Part shown: positions 1 to 5,396 of the stretch, one piece after another
Layout: each line of letters starts with the position of its first letter
Position numbering within the stretch: position 1 is the stretch's first letter
NCBI GenBank assembly: GCA_900556095.1
Contig: USNU01000113.1
Location: 1-5,396, forward strand
Direction of reading: 5' to 3'
Length of the DNA: 5,396 bases
Source of the DNA: an uncultured Bacteroidales bacterium
GTDB taxonomy: Bacteria; Bacteroidota; Bacteroidia; Bacteroidales; Paludibacteraceae
Notes under the pieces: model-generated
What the model was told of the DNA's origin: nothing
What the model saw: the letters and a program-made list of their open reading frames with translations, nothing else
Databases searched by the model: none
Translations under genes and position numbers: made by a program

Positions 1-250
1 ATGCACGGATAGAGGTGTACCAACGACCGTTGAACTCGCGCGACTCGATGTCAAACGAAACCGTTACCACATCATCAATCTTGCAGGGGTTGTTCTTGAT
101 ACGATCCTCTCCAAAGATTTCAAAGCAAACCTTACGCGGATACTGCTCCTGCGTCTCCAATACGTACGATTGCACCTTCCAAGGATTACCCGTCTTGCTG
201 GTGCCACTTTGCTCGGGCAGTACCTGAATAATTTTTCCGACTATATCCAT
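1..250 (-). CDS. DUF3127 domain protein, N-terminal part (C-terminus outside window)
   Basis: The minus strand is open from an ATG at 250-248 to the left edge: 83 full codons plus one base. The protein begins MDIVGKIIQVLPEQSG, continues with GNPWKVQSYVLETQEQYPRK at residues 21-40, and has SFDIESREFNGRWYTSIRA at 65-83. I recognise this pattern from the Bacteroidota DUF3127 family of small proteins, usually somewhat over 100 residues, whose function is not established. The short alternating beta-type segments and the GRWYT motif resemble an OB-fold, so nucleic-acid binding is possible, but that is inference. No signal peptide or membrane segment is visible. The start is fixed by the family's conserved N-terminus; no Shine-Dalgarno sequence precedes it and A lies at -3. 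It sits 115 bp downstream of pgk on the same strand, behind a repeat-rich, G-free leader. The open frame at the edge gives no sign of a broken gene. Confidence 0.88.
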   Translation of the reverse strand, partial: MDIVGKIIQVLPEQSGTSKTGNPWKVQSYVLETQEQYPRKVCFEIFGEDRIKNNPCKIDDVVTVSFDIESREFNGRWYTSIRA

Positions 251-254
251 TGTT

Positions 255-306
255 AGTTGAAAGTTGAGAGTTGAGAGTTGAGAGAAGTTGAGTGTTGATA
301 GTTGTA
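255..306. repeat. Tandem AGTTGAG heptamer repeats (about 7 units)
   Basis: Seven consecutive 7-bp units read AGTTGAA (255-261), AGTTGAG (262-268, 269-275, 276-282), a 3-bp AGA interruption (283-285), AGTTGAG (286-292), TGTTGAT (293-299) and AGTTGTA (300-306). Four units are exact. Two exact inverted copies (CTCAACT) lie at 332-338 and 350-356. The array fills the gap between pgk and the DUF3127 gene, beginning 5 bp from the DUF3127 start codon. I recall similar AGTTGA-type intergenic repeats in other Bacteroidales genomes, but cannot confirm that here. Heptamer arrays are prone to copy-number change by slippage. Confidence 0.85.
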
Positions 307-338
307 AGTAGTTTAGAGCCGAGCCCAAACACTCAACT
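286..338. repeat. 11-bp perfect inverted repeat in the pgk-DUF3127 gap
   Basis: AGTTGAGTGTT (286-296) and AACACTCAACT (328-338) are exact reverse complements separated by 31 bp. A second 8-bp pair, GTTTAGAG (311-318) and CTCTAAAC (337-344), is also perfect but shares bases 337-338 with the first, so the two stems are mutually exclusive. ACACTCAACT occurs again at 347-356 and could replace the right arm of the first stem. In RNA read from pgk this gives several competing hairpins. None is followed by a U-run, so it is not a canonical intrinsic terminator. Confidence 0.6.
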
Positions 339-365
339 CTAAACATACACTCAACTACATACGAA

Positions 366-1616
366 TTATTCGCCTTTGATGGCTGCTACACCAGGGAGCA
401 CTTTGCCCTCGATAGCCTCGAGAAGCGCACCACCACCCGTGGATATATAACTTACACGGTCAGCGAGACCAAACTTGTTGATACAAGCCACGCTATCGCC
501 ACCACCGATAAGCGAATAAGCACCTTCACGGGTAGCCTCGGCAATAGCCTCGGCAATAGCACGCGAACCGGCGGTAAAGTTATCAAACTCGAATACGCCT
601 GCAGGTCCATTCCAAAGGATGGTCTTTGCGCCCTTGATAGCGGCAGCAAAAGCCTCGCGGCTCTCCGGTCCGGCATCCATGCCCTCCCAACCATCAGGAA
701 CATTACTTGCCTCGCAAACCTGCTGATGTGCATCATTGGAGAAAGCATCGCCCGCTACGCAGTCGGTACCAAGAACAAGGTTTACACCTTTTGCCTTAGC
801 CTGTGCGATGATATCGAGAGCCAAGTCGAGTTTATCGTCCTCGCAAATCGAGTTACCAATCTTACCGCCCTGTGCTTTGGCAAAAGTATAGGTCATACCA
901 CCACAAAGAATCAGGTTGTCCACTTTATCCATCAGATTCTCGATAATACCAATTTTAGTAGATACTTTCGAGCCACCCATAATAGCGGTGAACGGGTGTT
1001 TGATATTGTGGAGGATATTGTCCACAGCAGCCACCTCTTTCTCCATCAGATAGCCGAGCATCTTGTTGTCCGCATTAAAATAGTCAGCAATGACAGCGGT
1101 AGAAGCGTGTTTGCGGTGAGCGGTACCAAAAGCGTCGTTCACATAGCAGTCAGCATAACTTGCCAGCGTCTTAGCAAACTCTTTCTGACGGGCTTTCATT
1201 TCTTTTTTAGCAGCCTCATAAGCAGGATCTTCTTTATCAACATCTACGGGTTTTCCCTCCTCTTCAGGGTAGAAACGGAGGTTCTCAAGCATCAGCACCT
1301 CGCCCGGTTTAAGGGCATCGGCCTGTGCTTTAGCCTTGGCACAATCTGTTGCGAATTGCACCTTAACGCCCAGTGCCTCTGAAACAGCGTCCACGATTTG
1401 GCTCAAGCTGTATTTCATGTTTACCTTACCTTTCGGTTTGCCCATGTGGCTCATAACAATGAGCGCACCGCCTTGCTCAAGAATATGTTTGAGAGTAGGT
1501 AGGGCACCACGGATACGGGTGTCGTCGGTAATCTTACCATTCTCATCGAGTGGCACATTGAAGTCCACACGAACAATCGCTTTCTTGCCAGCGAAATTGT
1601 AATCGTTGATTGTCAT
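366..1616 (-). CDS. pgk: Phosphoglycerate kinase
   Basis: This cytosolic glycolytic and gluconeogenic enzyme transfers phosphate from 1,3-bisphosphoglycerate to ADP, giving 3-phosphoglycerate and ATP. The 416-residue product is full length and carries the family motifs in order: RVDFNVP (16-22), SHMGKPKG (56-63), ENLRF (111-115), [10 protein letters not shown] (159-168), GGSKVSTK (214-221), WNGPAGVFE (335-343), IGGGDS (370-375) and [10 protein letters not shown] (391-400). The N-terminal part forms the 3-phosphoglycerate domain with its basic patch, and the C-terminal part the nucleotide domain with its glycine-rich loops. A charged, Lys/Glu-rich stretch at about 117-148 makes this region longer than in the E. 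coli enzyme, which I believe is usual in Bacteroidales. The start at 1616 places RVDFNVP at the normal distance. There is no Shine-Dalgarno sequence; A lies at -3 and -6 in an A-rich leader. The gene follows the lipoprotein gene by 48 bp, and I found no good promoter in that gap, so co-transcription is plausible. Confidence 0.98.
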   Translation of the reverse strand: MTINDYNFAGKKAIVRVDFNVPLDENGKITDDTRIRGALPTLKHILEQGGALIVMSHMGKPKGKVNMKYSLSQIVDAVSEALGVKVQFATDCAKAKAQADALKPGEVLMLENLRFYPEEEGKPVDVDKEDPAYEAAKKEMKARQKEFAKTLASYADCYVNDAFGTAHRKHASTAVIADYFNADNKMLGYLMEKEVAAVDNILHNIKHPFTAIMGGSKVSTKIGIIENLMDKVDNLILCGGMTYTFAKAQGGKIGNSICEDDKLDLALDIIAQAKAKGVNLVLGTDCVAGDAFSNDAHQQVCEASNVPDGWEGMDAGPESREAFAAAIKGAKTILWNGPAGVFEFDNFTAGSRAIAEAIAEATREGAYSLIGGGDSVACINKFGLADRVSYISTGGGALLEAIEGKVLPGVAAIKGE

Positions 1617-1664
1617 AGTTGTATATGTTTGTTTATTAGTTTATCTATTAAAAGTTTATAGTTT

Positions 1665-2993
1665 TTAATTGTCCCAATCTATTGAGTTGAGCTTGCCACG
1701 ATAGACGTCGCTGAATGTCCGGTCCTGCTGCTCTCCGCCGAAGACATAGATAGCATTGTCACGTACCAGCACCGACTGTTTCTGCCGTGCATTATAGACG
1801 TCCGGCAAGGAGTTCTTTGCGCTATCCGCAGCCGTCCAGGTAAGTCCCTCATCGTTGCTTACCAAAATATCCCGACCAAGATACTGCATATCCGCATCCA
1901 CACCGCCGAACATCAGCAATTGGTGATTATACCAGATGATGCTCGCACCTGTAAGGTCGGCAAACGCAGGACGGTCTATGGAAAAATTCTGCATACGATA
2001 GCCCACCACAGGCGAGAACTCCAGATTCCAACGCGAGTTGAGAACAGCCCCACTCTCTGCTCGCCCGCCAACTACCATTGCCCGCGCACGTCCAGCTGCG
2101 TTTTCAAAACAGACTGTAGCAAAATCGCTCACCGGAAAATCACTTCTCGGTCGCAAAGCAGTCGGCTTCAATGTATTGTCCTGCATTTTTGCCAACACAA
2201 GTCCTTGGCTATCCTCCACTATAGCCCATACCGTATCATTCCACGTCATGAGCATATTGCGAATACAGAAACCTCTGCCGGTATAGTCGGAAGCCGTCCA
2301 CGAGAGAGCATCCGCAGAAGTATAGAGTGTCAGTGAATCGGCGTAGTAGAGTGTGCTGCCATCTGAGATGATACGGCGCACGTGGCAGCCGTCCGGCAGC
2401 CCCGATGGCGTCTGTCGGTCGCTCCATGTTATACCGTCAGCAGAAATATAAACCGATGTACGGAAACCATTATTGCTCACCAATACAAATCGGTTACCAA
2501 GTGCTACCACACGTTGCTCACTATTGTCTGTCAGCACCTGCGGGCAGAGTTGCTCCCAATGGTATAAATCCGGATCGACCTGATGCACATATGCCCGCAA
2601 TTCATACACTTTGGTATTCTTTCCATCCTGCGACTTTACCGTCAGATACAGCGGTTGTTTTTCAAAGTTAATCGTATCCGAACCGCCCAATACAATCGTG
2701 GTATCGGGTGTTTGCATTACCGCAGAACCGGGTGTAGCGGCAAACGTAAATTTAGGCACTACCGAGTCCAACGGCGTACCATACATAATTGAATCAAGAT
2801 TATGCACCAAGCCGGTATCCAGACGCTCCTCCACCTTAAAGGAAGCAGCAGCCAATCCGGGATATTTGCTGTTTGCTGTGAAACTAAAAGCAGTCAGTTG
2901 CGCCACTGACGACTTCGTAGTTGTGGAAGTCTTGTCATCGCATCCTGCCAATCCTATCAATATAAGCCCTATCAAGGGTAAAAAACGCTTCAT
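1665..2993 (-). CDS. DUF6242-like lipoprotein with Asp-box/Kelch-like repeats
   Basis: The 442-residue product begins with a lipoprotein signal peptide: MKR, a hydrophobic stretch at 4-16 and the lipobox LAGC ending at Cys18. It is therefore predicted to be exported and lipid-anchored. Asp19 and Asp20 directly after the cysteine resemble the acidic surface-export signal of Bacteroidota lipoproteins, but this is only suggestive. Residues about 30-135 look like a beta-sandwich domain, ending in YVHQVDPDLYHW (135-146), a segment I associate with the DUF6242 family. The rest looks like a beta-propeller: Asp-box-like SADGITW (184-190), SADALSW (226-232) and SNDEGLTW (379-386), with Kelch-like FGG at 362-364 and 418-420. 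No catalytic residues are recognisable, and ligand or glycan binding is a guess from the fold. The promoter at 3009-3040 gives a leader of only about 10-15 nt, A/T-rich and without a Shine-Dalgarno sequence. The family name is less certain than the lipoprotein call. Confidence 0.88.
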   Translation of the reverse strand: MKRFLPLIGLILIGLAGCDDKTSTTTKSSVAQLTAFSFTANSKYPGLAAASFKVEERLDTGLVHNLDSIMYGTPLDSVVPKFTFAATPGSAVMQTPDTTIVLGGSDTINFEKQPLYLTVKSQDGKNTKVYELRAYVHQVDPDLYHWEQLCPQVLTDNSEQRVVALGNRFVLVSNNGFRTSVYISADGITWSDRQTPSGLPDGCHVRRIISDGSTLYYADSLTLYTSADALSWTASDYTGRGFCIRNMLMTWNDTVWAIVEDSQGLVLAKMQDNTLKPTALRPRSDFPVSDFATVCFENAAGRARAMVVGGRAESGAVLNSRWNLEFSPVVGYRMQNFSIDRPAFADLTGASIIWYNHQLLMFGGVDADMQYLGRDILVSNDEGLTWTAADSAKNSLPDVYNARQKQSVLVRDNAIYVFGGEQQDRTFSDVYRGKLNSIDWDN

Positions 2994-3008
2994 ACTTTAT
3001 TTTTAAGG

Positions 3009-3040
3009 CAAAATTAGTGCCATTTTTGCAAATATGCAAA
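3009..3040 (-). promoter_or_regulatory. Bacteroidota promoter for the lipoprotein gene
   Basis: Read on the minus strand, TTTG (3040-3037) is followed by 20 bp and TAATTTTG (3016-3009). This matches the Bacteroidota primary-sigma consensus TTTG/TAnnTTTG exactly and at the usual spacing. Transcription should begin near 3002-3006, giving a very short leader before the ATG at 2993. The start site is inferred, not observed. Confidence 0.78.
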
Positions 3041-3056
3041 TAATGTACTAATTTTG
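3025..3056 (+). promoter_or_regulatory. Bacteroidota promoter for the cyclo-ligase gene
   Basis: TTTG (3025-3028), 20 bp, then TAATTTTG (3049-3056) is an exact match to TTTG/TAnnTTTG. Transcription should begin near 3060-3064, giving a leader of roughly 46-50 nt to the ATG at 3110. The element is the mirror image of the divergent lipoprotein promoter, and polymerase bound at one would occlude the other. Confidence 0.78.
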
Positions 3057-3109
3057 CATACTTTTTTATTGGCAATCCGTTTGTAGGAATACCTAAAATC
3101 AGACTATCT

Positions 3110-3712
3110 ATGCTTTTTGCCTCCCAACTACACGACCTGAAGAATTGTCTTCCTTGGAACACCAAGCGTCAGCAACAGAAGGCTTTGCGTACTATCGTAG
3201 AGCAAAAGCGTCGTATCTATCCCGCCGAGCAAGCCGCAGCCGACTCACACACCATTGTAGAGAAAATTGAGCAGTCTGCTTTCTTCCGCGATGCCGGCAC
3301 CGTGCTACTCTATTATCCCATTCATAATGAAGTCGACTTACGCCCGCTTCTCAAATACCATGACAGCAAAACGCTCCTTTTACCCGTGACGCACCGCGAA
3401 TCTATCGAAGTCCGCGCCTATACGGGTGAAGATTGTCTAAAGGAGGGCTATGCCCATATTCCCGAACCGCAAACGCCTGCTTATACAGGCAAAGTGGATT
3501 TAATCCTCGTTCCCGGTGTGGTTTTCGACCGCAAGGGACATCGCATCGGACGCGGCGGGGGGTATTACGATCGTTTTCTCAAGAAACACAAGCAATCGTG
3601 CAAGTTAGGCGTTGCCTACGATTTCCAACTCAAGCACCACGACCTGCCTCAGATGTTCCATGACCAACCACTCAACGGAGTTATCACTCCTCTGGAGACC
3701 ATTGTATTGTAG
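3110..3712 (+). CDS. 5-formyltetrahydrofolate cyclo-ligase
   Basis: The enzyme (5,10-methenyltetrahydrofolate synthetase; ygfA/fau in E. coli) converts 5-formyltetrahydrofolate and ATP to 5,10-methenyltetrahydrofolate, returning stored folate to one-carbon metabolism in the cytosol. The 200-residue product has the basic N-terminal helix KRQQQKALR (19-27), the LLYYPIHNEVDLRPLL segment (66-81) with the conserved Glu74, and the signature VPGVVFDRKGHRIGRGGG (134-151) running into YYDR (152-155), the phosphate-binding part of the active site. The product ends soon after the family's usual C-terminal VITP segment (191-194). Homologous sequence seems to begin near residue 19, so about 18 residues at the N-terminus are extra. 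The ATG at 3110 is the only ATG in this frame ahead of the domain and lies properly downstream of the predicted promoter. No Shine-Dalgarno sequence is present. The gene is the only plus-strand gene in the window, and its last 29 bp overlap the convergent gene. Confidence 0.95.
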   Translation: MLFASQLHDLKNCLPWNTKRQQQKALRTIVEQKRRIYPAEQAAADSHTIVEKIEQSAFFRDAGTVLLYYPIHNEVDLRPLLKYHDSKTLLLPVTHRESIEVRAYTGEDCLKEGYAHIPEPQTPAYTGKVDLILVPGVVFDRKGHRIGRGGGYYDRFLKKHKQSCKLGVAYDFQLKHHDLPQMFHDQPLNGVITPLETIVL

Positions 3713-4451
3713 GCTGTATCTCCTGTTCGTGTTTCAAACGTCTGTCTGTCTCCGGCGACAAACGCTTCTCTGTGGGACGGTAGTAGTAAATCAAGCCATA
3801 GTTCTTACAATGACACAGGCGATCATAGGGTAACAGGTCTTTGTAGTACTCATCCACCTGGTTCCAAATTTCCACAATCAGTGCATCCGCCTGCTTGCGC
3901 ATTTCCTCCATATCGCCTGCCACACGCGTGGTGGTCTTTTTGTGCATTGTATGGTTAATCTGGTGCTCCTTAAAGATGTCGTAATGTACTTTCACCTTAT
4001 TGATAGCGGGATTATATATCGGGAAACCGCCCATCTGCGTACGTTTCTGTTCGCCATTGATAATATTTTCGCCCCACACCAACAGGTCCTCCTCGCTACT
4101 CAAATCAGGCACAATATGGTTATTGGGGTCCAGGCCGTACAACTCTTTCTGCTCCCGTTTGATTTCTCCACGAATAACCGACATATTTAGCACCTGAATA
4201 AAATGCGAAATATACATTCGCGCGTTCTGGACCACATGGCGATATTTCTTGTTGGCAGCCACACGCGACTGAAAATTATCGTGGTATTGCATTACCATAT
4301 TCTCAAACTGCATCAAGAAACGTTGTGCTTCACTCAAAGTCTTGTATTTCAGCACTTGTTCCGTGAAGTCCGCCTCACTGGCACGCTGCACGGCAGTTTG
4401 CAATGCTGCCAATCGTGCTTGGTCTGTATTGGGTAGTCGTCTGTATGGCAT
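3684..4451 (-). CDS. Conserved-looking Bacteroidales hypothetical protein, 255 aa
   Basis: I do not recognise a named family, though the opening MPYRRLPNTDQARLAALQTA resembles hypothetical proteins I associate with Bacteroidales. The protein is hydrophilic, with no signal peptide or membrane segment, so it is probably cytosolic. It appears largely helical: amphipathic, charge-rich stretches cover about 10-100 (including NARMYISHFIQVLNMSVIRG at 76-95) and about 155-205, joined by a loop with DLSSEEDLLVWGENIINGEQ (116-135). Near the C-terminus, CHC (213-215) precedes YGLIYYYRPTEKRLS (218-232). Two cysteines and a histidine are too few for a confident metal site. It lies 57 bp downstream of the prenyl synthase gene on the same strand and is probably co-transcribed; I saw no convincing promoter in the gap. 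The ATG at 4451 is the first good start; no Shine-Dalgarno sequence precedes it. Its 3' end overlaps the convergent cyclo-ligase gene by 29 bp. Function cannot be assigned. Confidence 0.85.
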   Translation of the reverse strand: MPYRRLPNTDQARLAALQTAVQRASEADFTEQVLKYKTLSEAQRFLMQFENMVMQYHDNFQSRVAANKKYRHVVQNARMYISHFIQVLNMSVIRGEIKREQKELYGLDPNNHIVPDLSSEEDLLVWGENIINGEQKRTQMGGFPIYNPAINKVKVHYDIFKEHQINHTMHKKTTTRVAGDMEEMRKQADALIVEIWNQVDEYYKDLLPYDRLCHCKNYGLIYYYRPTEKRLSPETDRRLKHEQEIQPTIQWSPEE

Positions 4452-4508
4452 AGCAATAAAATTTAGTGATTCTGAGTGTATAAAAGTAAGGTGGATATAA
4501 GGAGTCTG

Positions 4509-5396
4509 TTACATGGTGCGCATTACGAGTTTCTCCGCCAACTTGCGCAACTGCTCCGTAGCATCGTTCTGCGGGAGAGCATTCAATTGCGACAATGCTT
4601 CGTGGGTATGCAGTTGCATCACCGTCTCGCACACCTCGCGTGCACCTGTGCGCGTATATATATCGGTTACTGCCTGTATCTTCTCGTCCGATTTATCCTG
4701 TGTCTGCAACCACTGTTCCAACTCCGCACGGGTCTCGTCGTCGGCACGCTGCAGTGCCGTCAGGAGCATATAGGTCTTTTTGTTGCAACATATATCGCCA
4801 CCGATGGCTTTGCCAAAGGTCCTTGGGTCGCCATAGACATCTAATATATCGTCCTGTATCTGGAACGCCAAACCTATATTGATTCCGTATTCGTACAGGG
4901 CTTTCTGCTGTGCCGCATTTGCCCCTGCAATATACGCCCCTATTTGCAATGCCGTGGCCAGTAGCACCGAAGTCTTGAGACGAATCATCTGCATATACTC
5001 CTCTATTGACACTTGCTCGCGCCCCTCAAACTCCATATCGTATTGCTGCCCCTCGCATATCTCCGTTGCCATCTTGTTGAACAGCCGCAGCGTCTCCGAC
5101 AAGCGATCGGCAGGTACCCTGCTCAACAGCGTATATGCCTCTATTACCATCTGATCGCCCGAAAGTATGGCAGTATTATCATTCCAACGCACATGTACCG
5201 TCGGTCGCCCACGGCGGATATCCGCCTTGTCCATTACGTCATCGTGCAAGAGTGTGAAATTATGAAACACCTCTATTGCCAATGCGGCGGGCAACACCTT
5301 TTCTTCCTTGCCGCCGAACATCTCTGCGGCCAATAGTACCAACCGCGGGCGCAAACGCTTCCCCCCCGAAGCGAGGGTATATTCTATCGGCTCCCC
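4509..5396 (-). CDS. Polyprenyl diphosphate synthase (N-terminus outside window)
   Basis: This trans-isoprenyl diphosphate synthase condenses isopentenyl diphosphate onto allylic diphosphates, feeding quinone, undecaprenyl or other isoprenoid synthesis. The 295 visible residues start inside the gene at GEPIEYTLASGGKRLRPRL, containing the conserved GGKRLRP. The first Asp-rich motif DDVMD is at visible residues 52-56, inside LLHDDVMDKADIRRGRPTVH. EGQQYDMEF is at 115-123, the conserved KT at 141-142, and the second Asp-rich motif DDILD at 182-186 within FQIQDDILDVYGDP. GGDICCNKKTY follows at about 199-209. The first motif lacks the two-residue insertion of IspA-type farnesyl synthases, and Phe47 stands five residues before it, a position where an aromatic residue limits chain length. 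A short-chain (C15-C20) product is therefore likelier than a long-chain one, but this is inference. The in-frame TTG at 5354 is an internal Leu of the GGKRLRP motif, not a start. A G7 run encodes part of that motif. The true start is probably about 30 or more codons beyond the edge. Confidence 0.96.
   Translation of the reverse strand, partial: GEPIEYTLASGGKRLRPRLVLLAAEMFGGKEEKVLPAALAIEVFHNFTLLHDDVMDKADIRRGRPTVHVRWNDNTAILSGDQMVIEAYTLLSRVPADRLSETLRLFNKMATEICEGQQYDMEFEGREQVSIEEYMQMIRLKTSVLLATALQIGAYIAGANAAQQKALYEYGINIGLAFQIQDDILDVYGDPRTFGKAIGGDICCNKKTYMLLTALQRADDETRAELEQWLQTQDKSDEKIQAVTDIYTRTGAREVCETVMQLHTHEALSQLNALPQNDATEQLRKLAEKLVMRTM

Larger units (their letters stand above)
3008..3057. promoter_or_regulatory. 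50-bp near-palindrome holding two divergent promoters
   Basis: Centred between 3032 and 3033, 20 of the 25 base pairs are symmetric. The outer 11-bp arms, GCAAAATTAGT (3008-3018) and ACTAATTTTGC (3047-3057), are perfect. The mismatched pairs are 3019/3046, 3021/3044, 3022/3043, 3024/3041 and 3031/3034. The centre contains an exact tandem repeat TGCAAATA (3027-3034 and 3035-3042). Both promoter -7 boxes lie in the arms and both -33 boxes near the centre. The dyad may simply reflect mirrored promoters, or it may also be an operator for a dimeric regulator. Confidence 0.7.

Noticed and set aside
15..227. 70-codon plus-strand frame at the left edge
   Set aside because: The opposite strand encodes a recognisable DUF3127 N-terminus, so this is its shadow.
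534..557. Exact 12-bp tandem duplication in pgk
   Set aside because: It encodes IAEAIAEA in a helix where Pgk commonly has Ala/Glu-rich repeats, so it needs no special explanation.
726..1382. 218-codon open frame on the plus strand opposite pgk
   Set aside because: It is wholly antisense to a clear pgk with all motifs, has no promoter or family resemblance, and its Cys/His/Phe-rich composition is typical of a shadow frame.
1647..1669. ATTAAAA/TTTTAAT inverted repeat at the lipoprotein stop as a terminator
   Set aside because: The 7-bp stem is all A/T with a 9-nt loop, too weak for an intrinsic terminator, and lies in very AT-rich DNA where such pairs arise by chance.
1685..2042. Two isolated AGTTGAG heptamers (1685-1691, 2036-2042) as members of the intergenic repeat family
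   Set aside because: Both are single copies inside the lipoprotein coding sequence, with no neighbouring units, and are consistent with chance.
1920..2336. 138-codon plus-strand frame opposite the lipoprotein gene
   Set aside because: It is antisense to a coherent lipoprotein frame, and its product has no recognisable domain and biased shadow composition.
2611..3006. 131-codon plus-strand frame running into the divergent promoter region
   Set aside because: It is the complement of the lipoprotein N-terminus; the true plus-strand promoter lies beyond its end.
4452..4508. TACTTTTA as a promoter -7 box for the unknown gene
   Set aside because: It matches TAnnTTTG at only 7 of 8 positions in its context and has no TTTG 19-21 bp upstream; co-transcription with the prenyl synthase is simpler.
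5352..5354. TTG as a start codon for the prenyl synthase
   Set aside because: The frame stays open to the window edge and this codon is the Leu of GGKRLRP, a conserved internal motif.

Overview
The window looks like chromosomal DNA from a member of the Bacteroidales (phylum Bacteroidota). The evidence is a DUF3127-type protein, a DUF6242-like lipoprotein, Bacteroidota-type promoters (TTTG, 20 bp, TAnnTTTG) and the absence of a Shine-Dalgarno sequence before every visible start codon. The genus cannot be fixed from this sequence. I see no mobile element, CRISPR array, tRNA or rRNA.

Layout from left to right. At 1-250 (minus strand) lies the N-terminal part of a small DUF3127 protein that runs off the left edge. 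At 251-365 is an unusual intergenic stretch of 7-bp AGTTGAG repeats with two inverted copies. At 366-1616 (minus) is a complete phosphoglycerate kinase. At 1665-2993 (minus) is a DUF6242-like lipoprotein with Asp-box and Kelch-like motifs. A 116-bp divergent promoter region follows (2994-3109). At 3110-3712 (plus) is 5-formyltetrahydrofolate cyclo-ligase, whose 3' end overlaps by 29 bp the end of a convergent, unrecognised 255-residue protein at 3684-4451 (minus). At 4509-5396 (minus) is a short-chain-like polyprenyl diphosphate synthase that runs off the right edge.

Transcription appears to fall into three parts. The lipoprotein and pgk (48-bp gap), possibly with the DUF3127 gene, form one leftward unit. 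The cyclo-ligase is a lone rightward gene. The prenyl synthase and the unknown gene (57-bp gap) form a second leftward unit. The functions are ordinary housekeeping ones: glycolysis, folate one-carbon metabolism and isoprenoid chain building, with two poorly characterised Bacteroidota proteins. No pathway link between neighbours is evident.

No new multi-gene system is visible. The best leads are regulatory DNA. One is a 50-bp near-palindrome at 3008-3057 that carries two mirror-image promoters with touching -33 boxes. The other is a repeat-built leader of 68 nt without a single G ahead of the DUF3127 start codon.
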